Shown here: positions 1 through 12,429 of the stretch, one piece after another
Numbering within the stretch: position 1 is the first letter of the stretch
How the letters are laid out: the number at the start of each line of letters is the position of its first letter
From: Isoetes taiwanensis
Lineage: Eukaryota > Streptophyta > Lycopodiopsida > Isoetales > Isoetaceae
Assembly: GCA_021234155.1 (NCBI GenBank)
Contig: JAJEKV010000018.1
Span: 19,577,252 to 19,641,251 of the forward strand
Direction of reading: 5' to 3'
DNA length: 64,000 nucleotides
Notes under the pieces: generated by a model
Database searches by the model: none
What the model was told of the DNA's origin: nothing
What the model saw: the letters and a program-made list of their open reading frames with translations, nothing else
Translations under genes and position numbers: made by a program

Positions 1-2200
1 CAATTCTATTATTGCAACCAATATCATTCATGGTTATCAAATGTTTCTTCTACAATTTCTTTTGATCTAGGTGTGTTTTTCTCTGCTGAAGAATAGAGGT
101 AATCTAATCTGCATTTGAGAATGAGCAAGACGGTTGCAAGTATTTATATAGTTTTTATTATACTTTTACCCCACTAGGTATGTGAGCTTACATGGAGTTT
201 TAATTTGCTGTAGAGGAAAGGGACGAAGTTTAGAGAAAATAGGAGGAGGACCTACTTCCAGGTAGGCACTGTGGCCGATGGTCCTCCAAGACGTTTCAAC
301 CTCCACTCATCACTACACCAGGTGCTTGGGTATTAAGATAGCTTTTATAAAAATACAATAAATGAATTGTTTTTTGCATGATATTTGTAGCTTCAGCCTC
401 CTCGGCCCCCGCCTCAAGTAAAACATTTCAAAAGCCCTCCCCGGCCGAGAGAGACCAAATTAAGATACTTCGCCTCTTTGACACCAACGCCAGCGAGGCG
501 TTTCCCCGCTTCTCCTATTCCCCAAATCCACATAGTGTTGATTATCGCCCCACGCTCTCGCGAATATTGAGAATGCTAGACATAGTATGACTCCCGCTTC
601 TAGGCAAGAGACTGAACGATTTTTCTAATGCAAAGAACTTGAGGAAGATTTCACAAAATATATATCCACTCACGTGCACTAAACATTTTGGTTGCGATGT
701 TAAAGATGCTCATTCTCATTACTTCCTGTGTCAAGAAGTAGTGGAGCAACAGACTCATTAAACTCCTCAAGATCAGCGGACCATCATCACAGGTTCGATC
801 CGGCGAACATGGTCGCTTCGCCTCGACTTGGAGGCAAGGATCCCGACGACGCCCACGCGGTCACCGGAAGAAGAGCGCCCATTTCTCGCTTTGTTTTAGA
901 TGACGAAGTCTCATGCAAGATTCAGCCCTCAATATACCCTAATTATCATATTAATAATAATTTTTGATGTAAGCGTGAACATATTATTAAGATATCAACC
1001 TAAATATTAGTACTTTGTCATCTTGTAAATCTTGTTTTGTTCATTCTCTTCACTAGAATACATTGCAAAGTGCTCAAAAGGTTCTAATCTGACGGGATAT
1101 GTATATTGATCAGAGACATACGCTTATATACCCACCATTTACGCTTCAAAGGACGCTTCCTAAGAAGGATGATGAGGGAAAGCTGTCTTTATACTACAAT
1201 CAGGGACGCTGTCACAAATAATATCTTCTCGCTTATGGCTCCCTGCCAGATAAAGAGTGGGTTCAGCGCTATGACCAACGGAACAGAGAGCTGCCAAAAT
1301 AAATGAAACAGAGTTTCCTTAGATAAAAAGCAAAGGCGAATCGAAGAAGCTCACTGAAGCGATGGGCGAAATTTTACATTAAAGGAGGTATTACGACCTA
1401 GTCATAGTCTTGTTTTTATTATTTTGATATGGCGCTGATCTATCGATGGCGTCAAAGGCACCATGTGGTCATGAACCGGCTGCATTCTTAAGCGAAAAGA
1501 AGGCGAGGCATTGGTCAAAAAGTCCCTTAAACTACTCTAATTCTACAAGGAAGATATCAAGGTATTTTCATTTTTTGTCATTCGCTCACTTTAACTTGTG
1601 ATACTGCTGCGGTGTCTTTGCAATCGACAGATTCGAACGCGTAAAGGATCCGCGCGTAGCAACATAGAGCTCGACCGACAAAGCAACTAAAAGTGATCGG
1701 TATGCCTCATTTGGCTCCTACGGCCGGGGTGCGGCTTTTTCCATAGATTCGTGAAGAGCTTATATTAGTTCACATTAATTTTAATAAGAACTTTAAATGT
1801 CACTAGCTAATACCAAGTATATTGTCATAGTGAACATCTATACCTGCTTGCCCCTAACAAGTTGTGTACAAGTAGCCAATTTTAACGCGGAGTCGCTTAT
1901 CTCAGATTACCGCTATAATGACGAGGAACTCTCCTCACCTGAATGCTAAAAGTGCTGTAGAAAATTATTATAATTTATGAACTACATTAACGCCATATTC
2001 TTTTGGTTTTTATAGGAAGCAAAGCATGATAGATTTAGTTGCCAAGATGACATAAGGCTCTAAGCGCGTAGGATCCGAAACACGTAGATGGAGAGCCATC
2101 CACGAAACTGCACTGCATGCCCCCTCTAACCACGATTCTGATGACTACTCCAATCGACCAGAGAGAGAGTAGCTCTAGTTAAAGGTGGATACCTCTTAAC
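1..2200. other. No gene recognised
   Basis: Short chance ORFs of up to about 80 codons occur on both strands. None has a recognisable domain, and no splice-bounded coding exon was identified. The text reads like decayed repeat DNA, but no terminal repeats or retroelement motifs could be assigned. Confidence 0.5.
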
Positions 2201-2529
2201 GAAGTCTTTTGTGATTATTTAAAATATAAATACAATTCACTTTTTGTGACATATTTTAAAATATAAATATAGTACAATTTTGTGACTACTAGTAAATATG
2301 AATATAAAACACTTTTAGGATTCTTAAAAATATTTTTATATAAATATATTTTTTTATTTTTATTTTTATTTTTTCCTTCACGTCAAAGATGCATTTATCC
2401 ACGTGGCTTTTTTTTTTTTTGCCACGGGCTTTTTATATAAATATATTTTATTTTTTATTTTTCCCTTCACGCCGCATAAAGCGACGTGATCCACGGGCTT
2501 TTTTGCTACGCGGGCTTTTCTACACGCCG

Positions 2530-2900
2530 ATTTTCTAATTCTTTCACGCAGTTTCCACGCGTCACGCCGCATGCTTAATGCGATACACGCGGTTTCACCA
2601 AGACGCTGCGGATTTTTGGTGATGTTCCACGCGGTATATTCCACGTGTATATTTCACCGTCACGCGTCATGCGCGACGCTCGGCGACGCCGCGGCTCTAC
2701 GCCCTCATACGCCAATCGCCGCGATGCACGCACGCCGCATGCGACGCACCGCGAACGACGGGACCGCGCCATCGCCCCAGCCAGACGCCGCCGACGCCGC
2801 TGCCAGACACGCGCCGCCGCTACTTCCAAGGCCGCTAAATGGCCTTTTCAAGCAGTTTCACGCATTTCGACGCTTCGCATGAGCAGATTGAAGTGCTTCG
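2530..2900. other. GC-rich island next to an AT-rich tract
   Basis: A strongly GC- and CpG-rich block, full of gcgacg and acgcc words, follows directly on a very AT-rich tract at about 2215-2470. Overlapping ORFs open on both strands here, as expected from composition alone, and none resembles a known protein. It could be a fragment of a CpG-rich repeat or a relic promoter island. Nothing in it decides between these. Confidence 0.4.
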
Positions 2901-5340
2901 CCAGAGGTCGAGAACCCGGGCGCCCTGGGCTCGCTCTCAACTTTAAGAGGAATCACGCTGGCCACCAATATGAGTTCCTTTGTGCTACTTGAAATAAGAT
3001 TCTGGAGTCATGCCTGCTTGATACTTTGTCCCTGTACCCTAGCTAATAATTCTTCGGGGATTATCGAGGAAGGTAAGGCCGCCTAATTCGGCAGAGGATG
3101 AAGTTTTTGATTATTGCCGACGCTGGCTATGATGTCGCCCCGGATTTTGATGACCATGTGGCCCCAGCCTTATCCTCGCCATGATTCCGTGAAATTGAAG
3201 TTAGCTCAGTCGCACCGCGACGGGCGCTTCTCTCGCTTCAAGACCCTCTCGCCTCCACTGCTCTTCCTTCTTCACGGGCCTCTTCCAGCTTCTCTTCATC
3301 TAGATCCTACTTCGCCTTTTTGCACTATTTGGTGGTCATCTTGGCCATCAGATAAACTCAGCATGCTCGCTTAATGCCGACTTCCTAGCACTCCTTCCGC
3401 CACCTTTGATTCCACCCCTGTCTCTTTTGCGCCGCCCCACTCCATTTTTTCCCGCCCGGTCCATGATTCATGTTCTCCCCTTCTAATTTTTTCTCATGGA
3501 TGTTAAAACAATACTATTATGTTTGAATTCGTTGTATGTTGTTGGCTCGTCCCCATTCTTTTGTTAGCCCACGCTTGTTGGTTCTTAGGTTTGAGTTTTT
3601 TGTTACCATGATTTTATGGTTAAGAACGTAAGTTAGGGTCGGAGCAATCGATCGCTGGTTGGGGTGGAGTTGATGAATTGTGGCATTCCCTTTCCCCGTA
3701 AGTTGCTATTTGGAAAAGTTGTTTAAGTATCGTATTGTGCTTGGCTCAAAGCTTTCAGTATCTGCAAGTTTTTCTCCTGGTTAAAGGTTGCATGTAGTTA
3801 TTTTTGAAGCGAGGTTTTAGGTTTGAGCTTGTGTTGGTTTAACCCGCGCAAGGTGGTTATAGGCTTGCATGGTGCTACGGATCCCGCTGTCACTTGGTTT
3901 GATGATTTACTGTTGCTAGGTTGTTTACTTACGCTTGTGGCCTCTTCGCATCGTTCGCTCACATCGTCATCCTCATCTTGGCATCGACCCTCCCCAAATT
4001 GGCGATTTTGGCCTTCAAGCATAGTCCATCACTTCAAACTAATTGGCTGTAACTGGCTCCATCTAGGACTTTACCTGATCCGCTATAGTTTATCTTCTCA
4101 CATTGCGTGCCGCTCCCCACTTCCGCCGCCCTTTCTTCTATTCCCCTTAGGTCAGCCCCCAAAGGCCTAAATAAATTCCGCCTCTATCTTGGACTCATAC
4201 ATTCTAACTTCTTCTTGATCTCCACATTTCGATATGAGTCCTTCAATCGTTGTCACATTTGAGTTTGCCCTGATGATCTCTTGGTTGCCGACCTCAACCG
4301 CTATCACCATGCTCACGACCGCCTCCTGACGACTTCTCTTTTTTGGGCTTTGGTCTTGATGGTCGGCTTCTATATCTTTAATAAATCCTCCCTTGGTCTA
4401 GCTTTCTCACTCTTTTGTCTTTTACCAAGTTAGTCGGTCGTGGATAGTTCTGCTTTGGCGAGGTCAGCATCCAAGGTTACCCTACGCTGATGATATTCTA
4501 TTCTTAAAAGGCCACGCCCGGAAGTTTCTACAGATTCGTCATTTCGACTTTGCAAGCAGCCGTGTTTCTCCTAGCTTGGAAGAAGTGTCGGTTTCTGGCT
4601 TCCTCCCATCGCGCACAATTTCTTAGTTTATAGTGGATGCCTGCGAGGGTTTCTTTCAGATTTCTGCCAAGAAGGAACGGCTCGCCTCAGGTTTGTCCTA
4701 TCTTCCCAAATGCCTACTCCTCGCTGATTGCCCGCTTCCTTTGGCTTTATCCAACTTTACGCTTTGGTCTTGGGTCATCTTTGTGTCAGCTTCTTTATCT
4801 TGTGGCTCTCTATGTCGATCTCAAGGCCCTGGGCCGACCTTTTGGGATACCCCCCTTCTACTATCTCCCTTGCAAAACAGAGGTCCAGCCTTTTTGGCAA
4901 CCTCGATTTATCGGGGCCTCGACAGAGCCCCTTTGTACGTGGCCATCGTGGTCGCCCACTTTGGGTTTTGATGCTGATGAGGGGATGGGTGGTTGGCTTT
5001 CACGCCCCGGCTCCGGCTTCTTCTGGGACTTCTCAAGCAGATGCCCGCTTCCAATCATCCACTTGGCGTGAACTTTGCTCTTTTCCGTGATCCCCGCAAT
5101 GCGGTGTCTCATGTTAACTAACTCACGGGTGATAGCTCGTGGGGACAATCGTATCGTGTTTTTGCTGCGAGTGGCGGTTCGCGATCCCTCAGTTTCATAT
5201 TTTGCTGTTGGAAGTACTAATGTTTTGCTATCAGCACCATATTCAGCTTGATTCAGCTTTGGGTTCCAATAATTTGGAGAAGAGTGGGCTGATTATACTT
5301 CAAGATCCGGCCTTTGACGCACTTTTCTCTGCCTCCTTCA
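2900..5340. other. Degenerate DNA left of LTR element 1
   Basis: No domain is recognised. The longest open stretch is 4637-5071 on the plus strand (144 codons), hydrophobic and overlapped by open frames in both other plus phases, which argues for composition rather than selection. This DNA is the left flank of the element 1 insertion and would originally have continued at 16131. Confidence 0.4.
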
Positions 5341-5919
5341 TGTTTGGGGTCCGTTCGAACTTCCCCGAAGACAAAATTCTCCAGGAGGACCGTGGATCTA
5401 CCGTAGAAAGTCCGGGGACTATGTCACGGGATTTGCAAGAAGAGAAGAAGAAGAAGAAAATGTAACAAATGAGAGGAAAAATGATAAGCTCTCTTGATAT
5501 CATCAATGATGAAACATACATGAGCTCTCTGCAATAGAGAGAAAACCAGAGACGCATCTAAAACCATCTAAAACTACAAAGTAGCTCTACTCATATATAT
5601 AGTGTACAATGCAATTCGCCCCAATATAGACACTGATCGGGATCTCTTGCCGACTTCGAAGGAGGCCTGATTGCAGTGAATGTTGGCGGTGCTCTGAAGT
5701 GCTCTAGAATCACGCTTCGACGCCGGGACCGCTGGGCGACTCGCCGCCACTTGTCCGAAGCGGCGCTTTGTTGACGGCAACATGTGCTTTGGATCAAGGT
5801 GGTTCGCCGCTGGTCTTCACAGCCTTTGTGATGGTCAATTCGGGTAATACCGAGGATCCTTGAGTTGACCCGTTCGTTGTATGCATGAATAGTCATGTAC
5901 CAGAGGCACAGGATCAACA
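5341..5919 (-). repeat. 3' LTR of element 1
   Basis: 579 bp, aligning along its whole length with 15558-16130, including the AG-rich stretch near 5440 and the ctcatatata motif near 5590, a possible LTR TATA box region. On the minus strand it begins TGTTGATCC directly after the polypurine tract and ends in CCAAACA. Confidence 0.85.
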
Positions 5920-5931
5920 CTCCCCTACCTC
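5920..5931 (-). other. Polypurine tract of element 1
   Basis: The plus strand reads ctcccctacctc, so the minus strand reads GAGGTAGGGGAG directly before the TG of the 3' LTR. This is the expected position and composition of the plus-strand primer used in reverse transcription, and it fixes the element's orientation. Confidence 0.75.
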
Positions 5932-8900
5932 AAAAACGGCCACCTCGTGAGGAAGAAAAAGGAGGAAGGGTTTCGAGGGCTGGAAAGCCATCTCTGGTTC
6001 AGTGATCCTCACTGAGTGAGGGCTGCAATTCATTATGGTAATCGCTAATGAGATCCTCGGCGCGGTTTGAAGAGCAGGAGGAGTAAGCTTGCCAAGGGCG
6101 TGGATCTCAGATCAATAAGAAAGCGAGCGCATTTCATGCTCTAAGGGCAAAGATATGCTCAAGAAATGTAATCGACATTCCATGAGGAGATGTGTCTCTG
6201 AGGCTGTATGCAATCGGCGACCGGTATTCGGATTGCAAGTGAAAATGGACGCCGCCATTTAAGGAGCTTAGCCAAAATGCATTTGAGAGTAGCACAAAAT
6301 CCTCGCTGAAGATGGACCGGGCGATCGTGAGGTGGTACCCCGCAGCAGCGTGCCAAGACCATGAAGCGCATCCGCCGGCCAGCTAAGCCAACCACGCCAT
6401 TAGCAATGTAGATCCACTGCGGGTGGTATTCCGCAGGCACCTTCTTCCAATGAGCGGCGAACAAAACGCGGATCCCAACGGAGATCCGGCCGGTAGACTG
6501 AGGTGAGTCCATCCGCATGACCATCCATGACCTTGGTCCAAAAGGGAGGCGCCAATCGCGTTTTTCCGTGAACTCGGGCGCGGAGGTACACCTGTGGAAG
6601 CATAGAGAAGGGAACCATGCCTGGCGTATACGAGCGCCTTCTAAATTGATCGACAAGATCCGGATCAAGAGCTGGACACCAACGATCCTGCAAAGAGAAG
6701 CAGAGTTGAGAGTTACGAGGGCTATCCTATCCCGCGGGGACCGCTCTTGCTATCCAACAGAGCTCGTGAATTGATTGTATCCCATGCAGGTGTCGTGATA
6801 TAATTCTGTGCATAGGAAGATCCTCGATGTCCTAGATACCTCTGTTCGCGCCTGCCAGCGAGATAAATGATTGGCAAGTTTCGTGCATGTACTCCTATGA
6901 AGAGTTTGGGTCCGAAAGCAGATCCAAGATATGGATTTCGTTATCCCCGGCAATCTATTGCACAAAGGTCACTCCCGAAATGGCGTATTCATTTCCGGCG
7001 TTCCCGTATCACCCAGATAGAAATCATGAAATATGTAAGCCATGGGGTCAACAACTCAAGGTGATAAAGTCCGGATCTAAGACAAGGCAGTATGGTGATC
7101 AAAGACTACGCGCGTGACAACCTCTTTGTCTTCAATGAGAGTTCGCCAACCGAAGAAAATCAGACCGCCAGGGAATATCCATTAGTCTATTTCCACGTGA
7201 TGCTACTTCGAAAAGCGAAGCAGGGCGCGTAGCAACCACATAATCGTGATAGCAGTAGCGAACTCGAAGTCAAAAGGCATTCGTTAAGAATGGCAAGATG
7301 GGCCGCCAAGTTTGCTTCGAGCCTCATCAAGAGACCGACAGCTTGGTCAGAAATGCTTGTTCAAGATCACGTATCCCGCTGTTCTGCTCTAGCAAAGAAG
7401 CGGGATCGGTCACGGACCCGCTTCTCGGTGAAGTGTTGACCGGAGGAGTGATTTCCTAGGCATTGAGACTACACCCGCAATCTCCGCCACATCCAAGATC
7501 TTCGCTTTCAGACCTCTCGTAATGATCTTGAAGAGAGGTGAGCCGAGAGGTTCAGAAAGTCGAGCCGCCAAGGAGGCAACTTGAGCGCCCCGTTTCAGAA
7601 GGTTTTGAACTGAGTGCCGGGGGGAATTTTCACAAAGTTCGAGTACATGCTGAGCTTAGCAATATCCGCGGCCCTGGTACTCGAGAGCTGCTTGATCTGT
7701 TGTGCTCCAATAAATTCAATTTCATTGAGCCGAAACCGTTGATCCGCAGTTGCCGCTGACTTGATCTTGTGTATTTGTGATCCGTATGAGCCCGTAAGAG
7801 AGCTCCTGCTTGCTCCGAAGTTTGGCCTCCAAAGTTGCAACTTGGGCAAGCAGGCTTGAAGGTCCCGTAACATCGCAGGCCTCTTAGCTCGCTGGAAACT
7901 CTCGGCCATAAGAGCGCTCTTTGGGATTTTGTAACTTGAGAGCAAAGCAAAATTATATCCCCACATACCGTATACAACAAATCGACGAGGGTGTTGTGGT
8001 GGTGGAGCCGGCCGTTGCCCCGTTTGTGATGTTTGGGAAAGATGGTGAACCGATGGTAGAAGGGAGGAGGAGACAAAGACATGGTGTATGGACTTTGATA
8101 CAACGCAGCTTTCAAAGGCCATTGGAAGGGAGCGCTGAGTGGAATTATGAGAATTTTGTGGTGTGGGAGGGAAGTAATGACGGATGAGGGCTTTGAAAGT
8201 GGCTCTAATGCGAACTTCAGAATGGAAGTGGCACTCGAAGGCGGTCCATTTCTTGGTGAAGACGAGTAGAACATCATTTGGGGCCAACGGCGTGGTGGTT
8301 GGAGTGTAGCAAAGGAGGACCAGGTTATAGAAAGGCTTATTGATATGGGTGTTCTTGATAGAATACCTGAAGGAACTTGGCGCCTACGTAAATTTAACAA
8401 AGGTTTCGTGGAGGGCTTGTCGATATTGGTCGACGATGGACATTGGTGGCATGATAAGGAGGTGCACTAAACTCGTGGACATCGAGATCCCGTATGGCGC
8501 ACTGGCGATAAAACAAGCAGTGGCGGAATATGAAATACCCTTTAAATCTCAAATGCGTTGAATAAAATAAATGGTGGTGCCATCGACTACGCGGTGTAGC
8601 TCTTATGGGTCGCGTTAACGATATCATGGCGAATCGCGGCTAATCGGGTCGATTTGAGCCTGTTCCATTTGAGAGAATTCGTAGCTTAAAGTCGCCTGTA
8701 GCCGTACTTTTATTTGGGGCCAGTCAAGGGCTTCACGGAAAGTAGCTAAGAAGGGATACGATGCAAAAAAGAGCCGATCCTCTGGGAGGGGCTTGAAGTG
8801 TGTATGAAAATCTTGGGGCAGCTGTAACGACGGTGTAAACTAAGAGGATTCAGCGGAGGACGAAGTCGAGCGCACGAGGACAAAGGCGAGAAGAACGAAA

Positions 8901-10210
8901 GGTTTTAGGGCGCATAACCGAGGCTTAAGAGCAGGTATGAAGAGGGCGAAATCGAGCCGCTTGATGGTGCCAGCAAAATGAAAAAGATGCCAAGAAGTGT
9001 ATTGAGAGGCAAAATTTGCCAAGTCCCCAAAACGAAGGGAGAGAAGCAATGAACGCTTGAGGATGAGACGTGAAAGAAGGATCTGATGCATGTGGGCAAA
9101 GGACACACATTAATGTTCGACGGGCGTGAAAAGGAAGGAATTGCATTCACGCGTAACTCGGCGGATATCATTAAAAGGAATGTGTCGAAGGTACCATGGG
9201 CGATATGCGCGGCGGTGAAAAAGATTCTCATTTTAGAAACAGCCTTGCATTGCAAACACGCGCATGTATTTGTGTGATTGGTCCATCGCTTTACAAGGAG
9301 TTCGGGCTTTCGCTTGGCTATATAAGACCTAACCGTGAGTACCCATAAGATCCGGATGGCCAGCGATGGCCGCCGCCGTTTGAACGAGGATCGCGACTAT
9401 GCCCACGAACCGCCGCGGGATTACCTGCAAGATGAATTGTTCGACCGCGCCGCTACAACCGTGGTATCTGAATGATTTGCCGGTGTGCCGGATGGCCGAA
9501 TATCCCGACCAAGACCAATCCGGGATGGAGGTGGTTCCACTTTCGCTGATCCCGAAAGGTAACTCTGCACCTCCCCTTTCCCGCATCACCTCCGCCCAAC
9601 CCGCAGTAGGGTTTTTCCCTAGACTTAGTAGATAGGGCTCGGTCTGCTTGTATATATAGGCAGCGTCTATGTTTAGCCAGCGGTGGTCGGGGCTACCAAT
9701 ATTTTGTAAAAAATCTCCACTATAATGTAATATGCCTTTCTAGTCACTTCTCTCGTGGTGTTTACTTGAAACCGTGATTCGCTTGTTGATTTTCGCTTCG
9801 TGTGATGAAATGCTTTGAGACGAAAAACCATTAACCAATGTGGTGGTAAATGGAGTGCCATCTAACTCGCCAGCTTGGAAAACTAGTCGGAACCACTAGC
9901 CACAATTTGATAAGCGCCAGCCAACGTAAACTTGAGTTTACCCTAAAATTTTGTACTGAATCATAAAGAAGAACCAAATCGCTTCTTTGAATGTTTTGTC
10001 TTCTATTTGTCAGTGTAAAGATTTTTGCAAATCAAGTGGTCCATGAAGAACAATGTAATATAAGCATCCCTTCGGGTTCATCCAACTGTTTCTAATTGAT
10101 AGACCCTTTCTTTTGAGGCAGCAGTGGACATATGCGGAGTGAGCCGCTGGAAAACTTTATAAGTTGAAGGATGTATTCAAACGGCATGAGAGCTCTCACT
10201 ATAAACCAAT
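5932..10210. other. Element 1 stretch between integrase and 3' LTR
   Basis: About 4.3 kb without an identifiable domain. Overlapping open frames at 7595-8287 and 7630-8400 (minus, different phases) have no family resemblance. Many plant Gypsy elements carry a long non-coding 3' region, so this need not be a gene. A further insertion hidden here cannot be excluded. Confidence 0.45.
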
Positions 10211-11017
10211 TTAAAGGGGAGGACCGTAGCACCTGAAACAAAGTATTGCAGGCCCAAAGAACAGAGAGAGTTTTGTTCCGCCAATTGTATGAAGGCCACA
10301 AATTTTCTTGAGAATGGTGACCAGAGTTTTGTTGAAGCTTCGCCAAACCATTACCTTTGGAGGATAGTATGTGTGCTCTTTGTGATGATGTATCAGAGAT
10401 AACCAGCTCCTTGATAAGATGGTTGATGAATGGACACCACTGGCCACCGACCAGCTCCGGTGGGGCAAAATTCGGACAAGGTGATAATTTGCTGATAGAG
10501 GACCCCTAGTCAAGCTTACGCAAAGGTTGTCCGAAGTGCACAAGCTTCCTTCCATTTGCATGAACCGCGAGAACTGGGGACGTATCGGGCACGGTGTGCC
10601 GCGAGAGGATCTATAGGTCCCACAAAGTCCATTCCCCATTTGTCGGGCGTGTAGCGCGCATGCGGGCGACCGCGCCATGGGAAGAGAGCGCCATCGGGTC
10701 AGGCGCCCCACCTGGCCGCAAGCGCCACACGCGGGCGTGGCTGGATATATCTTGGAAGAGGTGGGCCAATAATACCCAAATGAAGGTGTCACCATGAAAT
10801 GACCACCACCTAGCCCTTGATGAGCTTCTAACAATATCTGAACTTCATGAGGTAGAACACGCCACAAGGATGTGGTGTGTCCCCTACTCCTTTTGTAGAG
10901 ATGTCCCGCAACCATGGTGTAGCGCTCAATGACCTCTTCGGAGAAATTGATGCACGATTGTCGCTGGGCAGGAGAGAGCGCCTGCCTTCCGTGGAAGAGC
11001 ACTGTGAGAGGTATCAT
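10211..11017 (-). pseudogene. Ty3/Gypsy integrase, decayed
   Basis: A 268-codon open frame. Its first third carries the integrase N-terminal zinc-binding region: the frame opens with a segment ending RYTMVAGHLYKRSRG, then VLPHEVQILLEAHQGLGGGH, GYYWP and a CxxC (CGAC), as in plant Gypsy integrases (H...H...CxxC before the catalytic core). Downstream the expected DFVGPI core entry appears only as frameshifted scraps (GLCGTYRSS), so the DDE core is destroyed. Integrase would insert cDNA into the host genome. This copy cannot. Confidence 0.8.
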
Positions 11018-11129
11018 TAAAATCAGGAACCAATGTGGTGTTGCTGACTAAAAGCAAGAGCCGAGCATCGTGAAAGGCGCTCGAGACTCCAGCTTGAGGA
11101 CTATCCGTTTTTAAGATAATCCGATCTAT

Positions 11130-11480
11130 TATGAGATTTGCCGCCTTATGAATGATTTCCTAAAAGCGTATGTAAAAACCTGGAGAAGAAGGACCCAACG
11201 AGCAATGCGCCCCGGGCGGGACTTGTTGATCAAATAGAGGAGTGCTTGGTGGTCCACAAAGAACTTGATTTGATCAGCCCAAAAGGTAATGACGAAGCTG
11301 CTGGACACGCTGCAGGTAAAATGAGACCCAAAGCTTCACGCCCGGTAGAATAGTTGCGCCACAGTAATTGAGTTTTCGTCAAGGAAGGGGATTGGTTTGT
11401 CGCAAAGCATCATATTCTTGAGAAAGAACAAATACCAATAAAGTAAAATGCCGAGACATCTACATGAACGGAAAGCAATG
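11130..11480 (-). pseudogene. Ty3/Gypsy RNase H, decayed
   Basis: The minus strand near 11200-11270 spells VDHQALLYLINKSRPG followed by ARWVLLLQ, the classic Gypsy RNase H end (DHxALxxL...GRxARW). It lies between RT and integrase as expected. Stops and frameshifts break the frame, and the catalytic acidic residues were not all traceable. Confidence 0.75.
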
Positions 11481-11899
11481 GTCCCAGTTTGAGGAGAAAC
11501 AAGAACCGTGCCTGAAAGTAAGCAAAAGCTTCACCGTTGGAGTGCCAAAGATCCTTGGAATTCCAAGCCCGGTGTGATCTGCCACCCGTGAGTTTATGAA
11601 TGGGATCCGCAATGGCTGCTAGTCCGTGTATGAAGGTGGAGTAATAATTGACCTACCTGCGAAAGAACGCGGTCTCCTCTTTTGATAGTTATTGGTCGCG
11701 CTTGAGCCTTGAGCACACAACCGATTTTGGCAGGATCTCGTAGGGTGATACCGCTTGGTCGTGACAACATGGCCTGGCAACGTAACACCGCAGACGCAAA
11801 GGTGCATTTCTCGTGATTTCGAGACTAATGCCTGACTCATCACATTTCGAAGACGAGTTCCAATTTATCCAAATGGTCACTATGGAATCAGAGGCGCAG

Positions 11900-12420
11900 G
11901 AAGTCATCTGAAAATTTTGCAAAGGCGGGATTTTCCCTTCATGAAATCAAGCGAAAACTGAGAGCATGATGCGCTGGAAACGCTGTTGATGGAGAGTTTG
12001 ATAATCCAAAAGGAACCACTCAGGCAAAAAGTGTTCCCACCCGGTGGTGAAAGTAGTCTGAGTTGATCGCATTCTTTGATTGAGATCTGATTGTAGCCGT
12101 AAAACCATCCAAGTGAAGGAGTACATCTCATGTCCAGCCCACCTCTTCCGTAACTCCGTCTCGCGGAAGGAAGTGGAAATGATCACGCCCGTGGCTCGTT
12201 GAGTTTCCGACAGTCCACACGCACGCCGGATCTTACCATTGTGTTTGAGGGCAATACCATGGGGCTCACGCCCGTAATGTTTGACCTCATAGATCGTAAA
12301 CTCCGCAAAGAAGGAGTTTAATAATTTCCGCTTTGACGCCGACAATGTAATTAGGTTGGTTTATCGCTGGCGCTACACCGGGTCGCATCGATTTGCAGGA
12401 ATGGCAGTTCCCTGCTTGTT
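11900..12420 (-). pseudogene. Ty3/Gypsy reverse transcriptase, decayed
   Basis: Across two phases the minus strand shows, in order, a KLL-AGVIYEV-like stretch, CVDCRKLNEPRA-like wording, AGHEMYSF, DGFYGYNQISIKE, TTFTTGWEHF and QRIMLSVF. These are fingers and palm motifs of a plant Gypsy RT, including the DGFxGYNQI block that contains the first catalytic Asp. The YxDD box is not preserved in an open frame. At least two frameshifts are needed to connect the motifs. Confidence 0.8.
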
Positions 12421-12429
12421 GATTCCTCA

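Noticed and set aside
4637-5071. 144-codon plus ORF as a gene
   Set aside because: Other plus phases are open over the same span, there are no domain or splice signals, and the composition is hydrophobic without pattern.
7595-8400. Two overlapping minus ORFs of 230 and 256 codons
   Set aside because: They overlap each other in different phases, match no family, and lie in the 3' part of a decayed element; low stop density here reflects composition.
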